NCBI GenBank assembly: GCA_050185195.1
Contig: JBFWZQ010000007.1
Coordinates: 1 to 64,000, forward strand
Origin: CADEFQ01 sp050185195
GTDB lineage: Bacteria > Pseudomonadota > Gammaproteobacteria > Steroidobacterales > Steroidobacteraceae
Direction of reading: 5' to 3'
Length of the DNA stretch: 64,000 bases
A program made the position numbers and the translations under genes. Within the stretch, counting starts at the first letter, position 1; each line of letters opens with the position of its first letter. Of the stretch, positions 1-7,704 are shown in pieces. The notes beneath the pieces were generated by a model. That model saw only the letters and a program-made list of their open reading frames with translations, ran no database searches and had not been told where the DNA came from.

Positions 1-948
1 CTCACGGTGCAGCGCGAGTGCGCCCCGCAGTTCCGCGAGCTCCGCGCAACGCTGGGCTTCGAGTCGCTCGCGCTGCACGAGCTGCAAGGCGGCCGACGCC
101 GCCTCATCCGTGCGCGCGCGCAGCAATTCCGACTGGGCCGCGAAGTCGCTGCGCAGGCGGTCCGCTTCGCCCGTGGCGGCGGCGAGTGCGGCACGCGCCT
201 CGTTCGCATTCTCGTCCCCGGAAGCGAGATCGCCGCGCAGCGCCTCGAGGGCCGCTTCGCGTGCCGCCAGCGCGGTCGTACGCTCCGCGAGGTCGACACC
301 CAGTTGCGTGCAGCGCGCCTCGAGGTCCTGGCGTTCGCGCTCGAGCTGTTCGACCCGCTGTCCGCGTTGGGCGTGGACGGGCTCGAGCTCGGCGAGCCGA
401 CGCTCGCGTGCGGCGAGCATGTTGGCTCGATCGGCGAGAGCGATGTCACGCTCGGCGAGCGTCTCGCGCAGGCCGCGCGCCTCGCTCCGCAGGCGATCCG
501 CTTCGCCCGCGAGTTCCGCGCCACGCGCCTCGAGCGCGGTCGTGGCGAGCGTCACCGTTTCCAGGCGACGCGCCGCCTCATCCGCGCGCCGGCGTTCGCC
601 ATCGAGCGCGCCCGTTGCGGTGACGAGCGCGGCAGCCGCTTCTTCCGCCCGGGCCACGGCAAGATCGCGCTCGCTGCGGGTGCTCTCGAGTTCGATCTCG
701 ATGGAGGCGAGGCGTTCGCCATTGCGCCTGAGCCGCTCCTCGACATCGCGCAGGGTCGTCGAGAGCGCGCCGAGGTCCACTTCGAGCGCGCTGCGTTGCC
801 CGGCAACAGCGCCATCTTCGCCCGCAGGCAGGATTCCCACTGCCCATGTGTCGGTGGACGAAAGCGGGTCGTCGAGCACGGGCAGTTCCGCTGTGCTTTC
901 GGCGTCGGGGTCCGGAGGCGGCCGGGATGGCTTCTTGTGCGCGCCCAT
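1..948 (-). CDS. Coiled-coil protein, 3' end beyond window
   Basis: The minus-strand frame is open from an ATG at 946-948 to the left edge, giving 316 codons without a stop, so the C-terminus is missing. The first 45 or so residues are Pro/Asp-rich and low in complexity. From about residue 50 onwards the protein is almost entirely Ala, Glu, Arg and Leu in heptad-like spacing (for example VEERLRRNGERLASIEIELE and AARERRLAELEPVHAQRGQR), which is a long coiled coil. No signal peptide or membrane segment is visible in this part. The codon pattern (third-position G/C throughout) is genuine coding; the frames on the plus strand are Arg/Ala-rich shadows. The C-terminal part that would define the family lies outside the window, so no function is proposed. 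The gene is divergent from the MFS transporter at 1005. Confidence 0.75.
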   Translation of the reverse strand, partial: MGAHKKPSRPPPDPDAESTAELPVLDDPLSSTDTWAVGILPAGEDGAVAGQRSALEVDLGALSTTLRDVEERLRRNGERLASIEIELESTRSERDLAVARAEEAAAALVTATGALDGERRRADEAARRLETVTLATTALEARGAELAGEADRLRSEARGLRETLAERDIALADRANMLAARERRLAELEPVHAQRGQRVEQLERERQDLEARCTQLGVDLAERTTALAAREAALEALRGDLASGDENANEARAALAAATGEADRLRSDFAAQSELLRARTDEAASAALQLVQRERLEAQRCAELAELRGALALHRE

Positions 949-1004
949 GACCGCGCGAGTGTAGCGCGCCCCGGCGCTCGCGGCTTCGCAACATCCGACA
1001 TAAG

Positions 1005-2195
1005 ATGGGCGGCATGCGCAGCGTCTGGATCCTGGCCCTGGCACAGGCACTGGCCGGCTGCGGCAACTTCGTGTTGATCGCCTTTGGCGGCATCATCGGG
1101 GCGCGCATCGCCCCGAACCCGGCGCTTGCGACCCTGCCCCTCTCACTCGGTGTCGTGGGGGTCGCCCTGGCTTCCATCCCGGCGGCGCTGTCGATGCAGC
1201 GTTACGGGCGCCGTCGCGTGTTCATCCTGAGCGCATTGGCCGCGAGCGTGGCCGCGCTGGGTTGCGCCTGGGCGGTAGCCCATGCCCATTTCGTGGCGTT
1301 CTGCATCGGTGCGATCCTGCTCGGCGCGAACATGGCGTTCGTGCAGCAGTATCGTTTCGCGGCGACCGAACATGTCGGATTGCCCGACGTCCCCAAGGCC
1401 GTCGCGAACGTGATGCTGGGCACGCTCGTCGCCGCGTTCATCGGTCCCGAGGTCGGCGGGTGGTTGCGCCTGCTCGGCGGCTGGCCAGAGTTCACGGGGT
1501 CCTTCGTCGCCGTGGCGGTATTCCTCGTCCTGTCGTCAGGCGTGCTGCTGTGGCTCGATCCGCCGCATCCGCATGCGCACGCGACGGGCGGCACGCCACG
1601 CCCCCTGGGCGAGATCGTGCGCCAGCCCGCCTATCTCGTGGCGCTGTTCGCGGGATTGTCCTCGTATGCCCTGATGAGCTTCATCATGACGGCGACCCCG
1701 ATCAGCATGCACGTGATCGACGGCCACGGCGTCGCCGCGACGCAATGGGTGATCACTTCGCACCTCGTCGCGATGTACGCGCCGTCGCTCGTGAGCGGCT
1801 GGCTGATCGCGCGGCTCGGCATCGGGCGCATGATGATCGCTGGCGTCGCCTGCATGGCGGCCTGCATCGCGGTGGCCGCGGTGCTGGGCCACGCCGTCAC
1901 GCATTACCTCGCGGGACTCATCCTGCTGGGGCTCGGCTGGAACCTGCTGTTCGTCGCGGGCACGACCCTGCTGACACGCACCTACACGCCGGCCGAGCGC
2001 TTTCGCGCGCAGGGTTTCAACGATTTTGCGACCTTCACCTCGCAAGCCCTCGCCTCGCTGGCGGCCGGCGCGGCGATCGCCGCGATCGGCTGGCGCAACG
2101 TCAACCTCGTCGGCGTCCCGGTACTGCTCGTGATGTTCGTTGCCGTGCTTGCGTGGGGACGCGCGGCCGCGCGCCCGCAGGCCGCTACGCGCTGA
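1005..2195 (+). CDS. MFS transporter, arabinose-efflux-permease type
   Basis: A 396-residue protein with about 12 hydrophobic segments, the usual size of a major facilitator superfamily carrier. The loop MQRYGRRRVFILSALAAS after the second helix is the MFS motif-A region (polar/arginine-rich turn between helices 2 and 3). A second ATG at 1014 (MRSVWILALAQAL) is an equally plausible start; neither has a convincing ribosome binding site. The substrate cannot be read from sequence. The last 11 bases overlap the end of the convergent alpha/beta hydrolase gene. The protein acts in the inner membrane. Confidence 0.85.
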   Translation: MGGMRSVWILALAQALAGCGNFVLIAFGGIIGARIAPNPALATLPLSLGVVGVALASIPAALSMQRYGRRRVFILSALAASVAALGCAWAVAHAHFVAFCIGAILLGANMAFVQQYRFAATEHVGLPDVPKAVANVMLGTLVAAFIGPEVGGWLRLLGGWPEFTGSFVAVAVFLVLSSGVLLWLDPPHPHAHATGGTPRPLGEIVRQPAYLVALFAGLSSYALMSFIMTATPISMHVIDGHGVAATQWVITSHLVAMYAPSLVSGWLIARLGIGRMMIAGVACMAACIAVAAVLGHAVTHYLAGLILLGLGWNLLFVAGTTLLTRTYTPAERFRAQGFNDFATFTSQALASLAAGAAIAAIGWRNVNLVGVPVLLVMFVAVLAWGRAAARPQAATR

Positions 2196-2754
2196 GGAAG
2201 GTGCGCAACTCGGCGGCGAATGCCGGCTGCTCGAGGTCGCGATCGTCCCGTGCCTGCAGCAGCAGGGTGGGCTGCGCGAGCAGCGGCAGCTTCTCGCGGA
2301 TGCGCTGGTCGCCCGCCGGGTCAGGCAGGTCGAGGAACGCGACGCGACGCACGTGGTCGGCGCGCGCGAGCGCGAGTTCCGTCGCGACGTAGGCGCCCGC
2401 ACCGGCCGCCAGCAGGTCGACCCGGCGCAGGCGCAGGTCGCGCAGGAAATCGTCGAGCGCGGCGGCCTGGTCCGCGAAGCCGGCCGTGGCTTGCGGCCCG
2501 TCCGATTCGCCGCTGCCGGGCAGGTCCGGCGCATAGACCGAACGGTCGCGACCCATCGTGCGCATCAGCCCGGCGAACATGCGCCCCGTGGCTGCGCTGC
2601 GATGGATGCAGAGCAGCGGCGTCGCCTCATCGAACCCGCCGCCCGCGGGCATCGCGTTGTGCACGTGGAGCTGGCCGTAGCGGCACTCGAAGTACGCCCG
2701 CCGTACGCTCGGCTCCGGATCGAGTCCGCCCACCGCTGTCGCGCGCCTCGCCAT
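2185..2754 (-). CDS. Alpha/beta-hydrolase fold protein lacking the nucleophile
   Basis: 189 residues with an alpha/beta-hydrolase layout: strand and oxyanion region PLLCIHRSAATGRMF (residues 46-60), then YAPDLPGSGESDGP (74-87), then the nucleophile-elbow position DLLAAGAGAYVATELA (113-128). The canonical GxSxG is AAGAG here, so Gly118 stands where the catalytic serine should be. The C-terminal GGHF-type histidine is also absent, and the chain ends at LRTFLSA. The start is chosen at ATG 2754 because AAGGAG (2766-2771 on the minus strand) precedes it at a workable distance; a GTG at 2775 is in frame. It overlaps the MFS gene tail to tail. It may be a non-catalytic or binding homologue, or a decayed enzyme; the fold call is firmer than any function. 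Confidence 0.7.
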   Translation of the reverse strand: MARRATAVGGLDPEPSVRRAYFECRYGQLHVHNAMPAGGGFDEATPLLCIHRSAATGRMFAGLMRTMGRDRSVYAPDLPGSGESDGPQATAGFADQAAALDDFLRDLRLRRVDLLAAGAGAYVATELALARADHVRRVAFLDLPDPAGDQRIREKLPLLAQPTLLLQARDDRDLEQPAFAAELRTFLSA

Positions 2755-2771
2755 GTCGATGATCGCTCCTT

Positions 2772-2787
2772 GCACGGCCGACCGTGC
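2772..2787. repeat. Short inverted repeat in divergent promoter region
   Basis: Arms GCACGG and CCGTGC are separated by 4 nt. The element sits at the Shine-Dalgarno region of the hydrolase gene and upstream of the GST gene. It may be an operator or chance in this GC-rich sequence. Confidence 0.3.
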
Positions 2788-2855
2788 CGTGAACGCGAAC
2801 TATAGCGATAATCGCCGCCCCGACTTGTGACCGCCAGCCCAAACAAGGTACCCCC

Positions 2856-3515
2856 ATGAAACTCTACGGCTCCCTCGCTTCGCCTTATGTCGTGCGCCCG
2901 CTGCTCGCCTTGCGCTGGAAGGGCTGCGACCTCGAACTGACACCGCCGCCGGGTGGGGGCATCAAGTCCGCGGAGTACCTGGCGATCAATCCGCTCGGCA
3001 AGATGCCGGCGCTCGAGGACGGCGGCCGCTGCCTCGCCGAATCGACCGTGATCTGCGAGTACATCGACGAAACGCAGGCGGGCCGCAAACTCCTGCCCGA
3101 AGGCGCGATGGACCGCGCGCAGGCGCGCCTGATCGGGCGCCTCGTCGATATCTACGTCGTGCCGAACATCGGCGCGCTCTTTCGCAACGCGAACCCCGCG
3201 AACCGCAACGAGGCGGACGTGCAGGCCGGCCTCGCCTCGCTGCGCAAGGCGGTCGGCGACCTCGAGAAATTCATGGGCGCGGGCCCGTGGGCGGGCGGCG
3301 CGAACCCGGGGTTCGCCGATGCGATCATCGCGCCCACCTTCTGGGTGGTCTTCGCGCTGCTGCCGATGTTCGGCGTGACCGACCTGTTCGCCGGACTGCC
3401 GAAACTGACGCGCTGGTACGAAGCCGTCGAAGCCGACCCGGTGTCCGGACCGTTGCACAAGGAATACACCGCCGCGTTTGGCGCCTTCCTGAAATCGCGG
3501 ATGAAAGCGGCCTGA
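2856..3515 (+). CDS. Glutathione S-transferase family protein
   Basis: 219 residues, the normal length for a cytosolic GST. The N-terminal thioredoxin-like domain (about 1-80) opens with MKLYGSLASPYVVRPLLALRWKG. It carries the glutathione-binding NPLGKMPAL turn (residues 49-57) and the LAESTVICEYID segment that contacts the gamma-glutamyl group. The all-helical C-terminal domain follows, with the conserved FADAIIAPTFW N-cap stretch. The Ser in SPYV near residue 9 is the likely thiol-activating residue. AAGG lies 7 nt before the ATG. Substrate unknown. It is transcribed away from the hydrolase at 2754, with about 100 bp between the two starts. Confidence 0.88.
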   Translation: MKLYGSLASPYVVRPLLALRWKGCDLELTPPPGGGIKSAEYLAINPLGKMPALEDGGRCLAESTVICEYIDETQAGRKLLPEGAMDRAQARLIGRLVDIYVVPNIGALFRNANPANRNEADVQAGLASLRKAVGDLEKFMGAGPWAGGANPGFADAIIAPTFWVVFALLPMFGVTDLFAGLPKLTRWYEAVEADPVSGPLHKEYTAAFGAFLKSRMKAA

Positions 3516-3538
3516 GACGAGGCGGCGGGCGGCGAGCG

Positions 3539-3555
3539 ACGGGCAACGGGCCAGA
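3539..3555 (-). repeat. Dispersed TCTGGCCCG intergenic repeat, copy 1
   Basis: Read on the minus strand this is TCTGGCCCGTTGCCCGT, followed by degenerate CGCTCGCCGCCC. It is identical over 17 nt to copy 2 at 3808 and shares its core with copies at 19353 and 62645. Confidence 0.6.
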
Positions 3556-3790
3556 TTCGCTGGCTCGCCACGGCGCTTCAAGCGGTTGATTCCCAGAGGG
3601 CGCAGTGCGGTGGTGCGTGGTGTGCAGGGCCGGGCGCGCACTTGGCGGATGCCGCGGGATCGACGAGCCGTTCGGTCGTGACTCGCTGCACGCGAAAGCC
3701 GCGCTGGTAGTGGGCCAGCGACGCCTGGATCGACCCTGCAGACCCGCCAGACCCTCCGAGGGAACAACCTGCTGAGACGTCATGGCCAGC

Positions 3791-3840
3791 GGCGCGCGGA
3801 GCGCGCCTCTGGCCCGTTGCCCGTAGCCCACTGCCCGTAG
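3791..3840 (+). repeat. Dispersed TCTGGCCCG intergenic repeat, copy 2 with hairpin
   Basis: A perfect 7-bp stem (GGCGCGC / GCGCGCC, 3-nt loop, 3791-3807) is followed at once by TCTGGCCCGTTGCCCGT (3808-3824) and two more CCCGTAG-like units. The order hairpin then TCTGGCCCG then CCCGT units is repeated at 19337-19387. Confidence 0.6.
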
Positions 3841-3850
3841 CCGCCGAGCC

Positions 3851-3872
3851 GCGCGGCGCGCACGCGCCGCGC
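3851..3872 (-). terminator. Hairpin downstream of nitrilase-like gene
   Basis: A perfect 10-bp stem (GCGCGGCGCG / CGCGCCGCGC) with a 2-nt loop, 9 bp beyond the stop of the minus-strand nitrilase-like gene. There is no T-tract, so termination is an inference. Confidence 0.4.
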
Positions 3873-3880
3873 GCAGCGCC

Positions 3881-4936
3881 TCAGCCCCTCACCGCCCCGG
3901 TCTCGACGAGCCGCGCGATCGCACGCGCCTGCCGCTCGCGAAAGTACGTGCGATCCGGAATCACGACCTTGCCTTTCTCGAGCAGGCCGTTCGGCGCGCG
4001 GATGTTGGCGGCCGCGAAGCTCGCCGCGTACATGTCGAGGGCCTGCCGGGCAAGCAGGTTGCCCATGCCGGGCCGGCGACGGTAGGCACGCAGGCCCGCC
4101 AGGTCGAGCGACGCGTAGGCCACCATCGACACGCCCTGGCCCGCCATCACCATCTGGTTGCCGAGGTAGTCGATGATGTCGGAGAAGCCGTTGCTCGAAT
4201 CGACCGGCACGTCGATGCCGAGCATCGCCGAGCAGTTGGCGGACACGACATAGGCGAGGTTCTCGAGCGCACGGGCGCGCCGCGCGATCTGCTTCGGCGT
4301 GAGCGTGAGTGCCGCGATCTCGCCGGTCGAATGCAGCAGCACCTCGGCGCCGCGGATCGCGTGGCAGCGCGCGATTTCCGGATAGAGGATTTCCTCGGAC
4401 GCGATCGCGGCAAGCTTGCCGAGCGCGGTGTCCGCGACCGGGAACACGGCTTCGAGGCCGTACAACTCGAGGTAACGGTCCCACACGTCGTGCGGGGTCG
4501 GCGCGAACATCGACACGAGGCGCCGGTAGCGCAGCACGCGTCGCCCGCTGTCGTCGAAAACGAACGACGCCTGGAAATAGAGGCCCGGGAAGTTCGTGTC
4601 GGTCTCGTAGGCATTGCCCGCGATGTGCACGCCATGGCGCTGCGCGAGTTGCGCGAAGGCCTCGTACTCGGGACCGCCCTCGTCGAGCGCCGCCTTGTCC
4701 GCCCAGGCGGGAATCGCCTCGCCCCACGGCGGGCCGGTGAGTATGTATTCCGGCAGCACGACGAGGCGCAGGTCTTCGCCGACCCAGCGCTTGGCGCCCG
4801 CGATGGCGGTGTCGATGCGCTTGAGGCTCGCGGCCATGCGGGCGCGCGCGCTCGCGCGGTCGGGGTCGGGATGCACGCCGTCGCAGTCGACTTGCAGTGC
4901 AACGGCATAATAACGATCGAGCAGGGACACGGGCAT
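3881..4936 (-). CDS. Nitrilase-superfamily protein without the catalytic cysteine
   Basis: 351 residues with the carbon-nitrogen hydrolase layout: LRLVVLPEYILTG carries the conserved Glu (E63), RRVLRYRRLVSM is the catalytic-lysine region, and LAAIASEEILYPEIAR matches the LICYDLxFPEIAR block. In that block the position of the catalytic Cys is Ser180, and the lysine position reads Arg (R138/R139). Two of the three catalytic residues are therefore substituted, while the fold-defining residues remain. The start ATG (4934-4936) directly follows the TGA of the macro-domain gene (4937-4939), so the two are very probably translated from one message. This suggests a function linked to the macro-domain protein. 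It may be a serine variant of the family or a non-catalytic ligand-binding protein. Confidence 0.75.
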   Translation of the reverse strand: MPVSLLDRYYAVALQVDCDGVHPDPDRASARARMAASLKRIDTAIAGAKRWVGEDLRLVVLPEYILTGPPWGEAIPAWADKAALDEGGPEYEAFAQLAQRHGVHIAGNAYETDTNFPGLYFQASFVFDDSGRRVLRYRRLVSMFAPTPHDVWDRYLELYGLEAVFPVADTALGKLAAIASEEILYPEIARCHAIRGAEVLLHSTGEIAALTLTPKQIARRARALENLAYVVSANCSAMLGIDVPVDSSNGFSDIIDYLGNQMVMAGQGVSMVAYASLDLAGLRAYRRRPGMGNLLARQALDMYAASFAAANIRAPNGLLEKGKVVIPDRTYFRERQARAIARLVETGAVRG

Positions 4937-5554
4937 TCACGAACCTCGCACGAGGGAGTCATGGGCTGCGAGCGCGGCTCGCAGGTCGGGAAAACGGGGC
5001 ACGCGGCCGAGCAGCACTTCTTCGATCGCGGCGCGCACCTGCGCGGCGCACACGCGCGCCGGCACGCCGCCCGTGCCGGTGCCGAGGCCCGGCATCGCAA
5101 GCGAGGTCACCGCGTGGCCCACGTGGCCATCGCCGCCCGAGCCGGGCGCGAAATGCCCCTGCTTCACGAGGCGCAGCGCCGCGCGCGCGGCCAGGAACGG
5201 GTTCACGGTGCCGGCGACGTCCATCGGCACGCGCATCGTCGGCGCGGCGATCAGCCAGCGGATGCGCGGATGCTCGATCGCGATGATTTCCGCGCGACCG
5301 ACCGGCAACTCGCCGTCGTGCTGGGCGCGCAGCAGCGCCTGCAGGCGCTCCTGCACGTGCCCGCCGAAGGAGCGCCGGTACACGCCGTCGAGGCCGCCCT
5401 CCATGAAGCCGAAGCTGTTCGCGGGGCTCACGACCGCATCGACGTCGAGGTCGAGGATCGAGCCCTCGTGGACCGAGACATCGGCCACCCCCCCGCACAG
5501 CTCACGCCAGGCGGAAGCGAGTTCGCTGTCGGTTGCCGCGAGCGTGATGCGCAT
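4937..5554 (-). CDS. Macro-domain protein (ADP-ribose binding)
   Basis: 205 residues from ATG 5552-5554, which is preceded by a strong GGAGG. The macro-domain core is visible: DLDVDAVVSPANSFGFMEGG corresponds to the usual VNAAN...GGGV loop that holds the distal ribose. IRWLIAAPTMRVP is the central strand, and VTSLAMPGLGTGTGGVPARV matches the phosphate-binding loop before the last helix. Members bind ADP-ribose or its derivatives, and some hydrolyse ADP-ribosyl esters or O-acetyl-ADP-ribose. Here PAN replaces AAN and FMEGG replaces the GGGV run, so catalytic class cannot be read. It is first in a two-gene operon with the Cys-less nitrilase homologue, and divergent from the S9 peptidase. Confidence 0.85.
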   Translation of the reverse strand: MRITLAATDSELASAWRELCGGVADVSVHEGSILDLDVDAVVSPANSFGFMEGGLDGVYRRSFGGHVQERLQALLRAQHDGELPVGRAEIIAIEHPRIRWLIAAPTMRVPMDVAGTVNPFLAARAALRLVKQGHFAPGSGGDGHVGHAVTSLAMPGLGTGTGGVPARVCAAQVRAAIEEVLLGRVPRFPDLRAALAAHDSLVRGS

Positions 5555-5667
5555 GGGGACCTCCAAAGGGGGTGGACGGATTGTACGCGGCGCTCGTCGC
5601 AGATGGGCGGCGCCCGGCGCCGGGTTGGGGCACAATCGCCGACCACTGTGCAAACGGAGAGAGCCTG

Positions 5668-7701
5668 ATGTCCGTCCTGATCCGCGGCCTCGCCGCGCTG
5701 CTCGCCTGCTGCCCGCTGATCGCCCCTGCCGTGGCGACGACCCCGTACACCGCCGAAGCCATGTGGGGACTGGCCCGGCTCGGCAGCCCGACGCTGTCGC
5801 CCGACGGCACGCTCGCCGTGGTGCCGGTCACGCGCTACGACCTCGACGCGAACAAGGGCAGCACGGATCTCTGGATGATCCCGACCGCCGGTGGCGCCGC
5901 GCGCCAGTTGACGAGCGACAAGGCGAACGACACGGCGCCCGCGTTCAGCCCCGACGGCCAGTGGGTCGCTTTCATCTCGAAGCGCGGCGACGACGAACAC
6001 GGCCAGGTGTATGTCATCGCGGTCAACGGCGGCGAGGCGCGGCGCGTGACGAACGTGCCGGTCGGCGCCGGCGCGTTCAAGTGGTTCCCGGACGGCAAGC
6101 ACCTCGCGTTCGTCGCGGATGTCTGGCCGGACCTCGTCAAGTGGGAGGACCAGGGCAAACGCCTCAAGGAGCGCGCCGACGCGAAAACGAGCGCGAAGGT
6201 GTGGGAGCGCGCCCCGATCGCCTACTGGGACCACTTCCTCGACGATCGCGAGCCGCACCTCTTCTCGATTGCGCTCGACGGCGGTGAAACGACCGCCATC
6301 ACGCGCGGCTCGGGATTCTGGCTGTCGAAGCAGGAGTACAGCGCGGCGTCGTACGACATCTCGCCCGACGGCACGGAGATCGCATTCGTCGCCGATCGCG
6401 ACCGCAGCGGCATCGATTCGAACGACGACATCATCGTGGTCCCCGCCTGCGGCTGCAAACCCGCGCGCAACCTCAACGCGGACAGCATCGCCGACGAAAG
6501 CAACCCGGTGTACTCGCCCGACGGCAAGTACCTCGCCTACACGCAGAAGCGCACGCCGCGCTTCTACGCCGACACGCAACGGCTGATGTTGCTCGATCGC
6601 AAGGCGGGCACCACCCGCGGCCTCACCGAGCAGTGGGACCGTTCCGCCGCCGGCCTCGTATGGGCAGGCGACTCGAAGTCGATCTACGGCGAGATCGACG
6701 ATGCCGCCACGTCGCGCATCTACCGGTTCGACCTCGCGGGCGGCGCGCCGCGCGCGGTGACCGGTGCGAGCAGCTACTCGGGCCTCGAGGTATCGGGCAA
6801 GTCGGCGGTCGCGCTGCGACAGGGTTTCTCCGAGCCCGCGACCCTCGTGCGGCTCGACCTGGCAAAAGGTGTCGTCACGAAACTTTCCGGCTTCAACGAC
6901 GGCGCGCTCGCGAACCTCGCGATGGGCAAGGTCGAGAGCGTCACCTACAAGGGCGCGCGCGGCGACGACATCCAGATGTGGGTGATCTACCCGCCCGGCT
7001 TCGATCCCGCGAAGAAGTACCCCGTCTACATGCTGCTGCATGGCGGCCCGCACAACGGCATCCAGGACGCGGTGACCTACCGCTGGAACGCGCACGTCTT
7101 CGCGAACTGGGGCTACATCGTCACCTGGCACAACTTCCACGGCTCGAGCGGCTTCGGCCAGGCCTTCGCCGACTCGATCAACCCCGATCGCATCACGATG
7201 CCTTATGAGGACACGATCAAGGCGGCCGAGTGGCTCGAGGCGCAGCCGTTCGTCGACGCCGATCGTTTGGTGGCGGGTGGCGGCAGCTACGGCGGCTTCC
7301 TCGCGGCGACGCTGCTCGGCCGGCCGCATCCCTTCAAGGCGCTGATCGCGCACGCGGCGGTCTACGACAATTTCACGCAGATCGGCGCGGACTACGGCGC
7401 ATCGAAGGAGCGCTTCTTCAACTTCTGGGAGAAACCCGAAGAGTTCGCGCGCTACTCGCCGCACACCTCGGCGGGCAACTTCGTCACGCCGACCCTCGTG
7501 ATCCACGGCCAGCTCGACCAGCGCGTGCCGGTGAACCAGGGCATCGAACTCTTCAATACGCTGCAGACCCGGGGCGTGCCCTCGAAGCTCGTGTACTTCC
7601 CCGACGAGAACCACTGGGTGCTGAAGCCCGGCAACTCGCTGTTCTGGTATCGCGAGGTGCACGACTGGCTCGCGAAGTACGCACCCGCCGGCGCGCGCTG
7701 A
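5668..7701 (+). CDS. S9 family prolyl-oligopeptidase-type peptidase, secreted
   Basis: 677 residues. ATG 5668 is chosen because GGAGAGA precedes it and it gives a clean signal peptide (MSVLIRGLAALLACCPLIAPAVA). A beta-propeller domain follows with repeated SPDG blades (LSPDGTLAVVPV, FSPDGQWVAFIS, YSPDGKYLAYT). The C-terminal alpha/beta-hydrolase domain has GGGSYGGF with Ser540, GQLDQRVP with Asp617 and DENHW with His649, the complete S9 triad. It probably removes dipeptides or acylated amino acids from short peptides in the periplasm. It ends 3 bp from the stop of the convergent TonB receptor gene. Confidence 0.92.
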   Translation: MSVLIRGLAALLACCPLIAPAVATTPYTAEAMWGLARLGSPTLSPDGTLAVVPVTRYDLDANKGSTDLWMIPTAGGAARQLTSDKANDTAPAFSPDGQWVAFISKRGDDEHGQVYVIAVNGGEARRVTNVPVGAGAFKWFPDGKHLAFVADVWPDLVKWEDQGKRLKERADAKTSAKVWERAPIAYWDHFLDDREPHLFSIALDGGETTAITRGSGFWLSKQEYSAASYDISPDGTEIAFVADRDRSGIDSNDDIIVVPACGCKPARNLNADSIADESNPVYSPDGKYLAYTQKRTPRFYADTQRLMLLDRKAGTTRGLTEQWDRSAAGLVWAGDSKSIYGEIDDAATSRIYRFDLAGGAPRAVTGASSYSGLEVSGKSAVALRQGFSEPATLVRLDLAKGVVTKLSGFNDGALANLAMGKVESVTYKGARGDDIQMWVIYPPGFDPAKKYPVYMLLHGGPHNGIQDAVTYRWNAHVFANWGYIVTWHNFHGSSGFGQAFADSINPDRITMPYEDTIKAAEWLEAQPFVDADRLVAGGGSYGGFLAATLLGRPHPFKALIAHAAVYDNFTQIGADYGASKERFFNFWEKPEEFARYSPHTSAGNFVTPTLVIHGQLDQRVPVNQGIELFNTLQTRGVPSKLVYFPDENHWVLKPGNSLFWYREVHDWLAKYAPAGAR

Positions 7702-7704
7702 CCG

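Larger units (their letters stand above)
3516..3880. other. Gene-free interval with inverted repeat copies
   Basis: 365 bp between the GST and the nitrilase-like gene. I found no credible reading frame. A 17-nt sequence, ACGGGCAACGGGCCAGA (3539-3555), recurs as its exact reverse complement at 3808-3824, so the two enclose about 250 bp. Hairpins with perfect 7-bp (3791-3807) and 10-bp (3851-3872) stems flank the right-hand copy. Confidence 0.6.

Noticed and set aside
7..1077. Plus-strand open frame of 356 codons at the left end
   Set aside because: The minus strand carries a long coiled-coil frame with consistent heptads and third-position G/C; the plus frame is its shadow.
3556..3807. Possible short gene between the inverted repeats
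   Set aside because: Translations in all frames are Arg/Pro/Ser-rich and lack a start with ribosome site or any known motif.
3791..3872. CRISPR-like spaced repeats
   Set aside because: The units are contiguous, degenerate 7-8-mers without uniform spacers; they belong to the dispersed TCTGGCCCG element.
5428..7662. Minus-strand open frame of 744 codons
   Set aside because: Shadow of the S9 peptidase; the peptidase strand has signal peptide and full catalytic triad.
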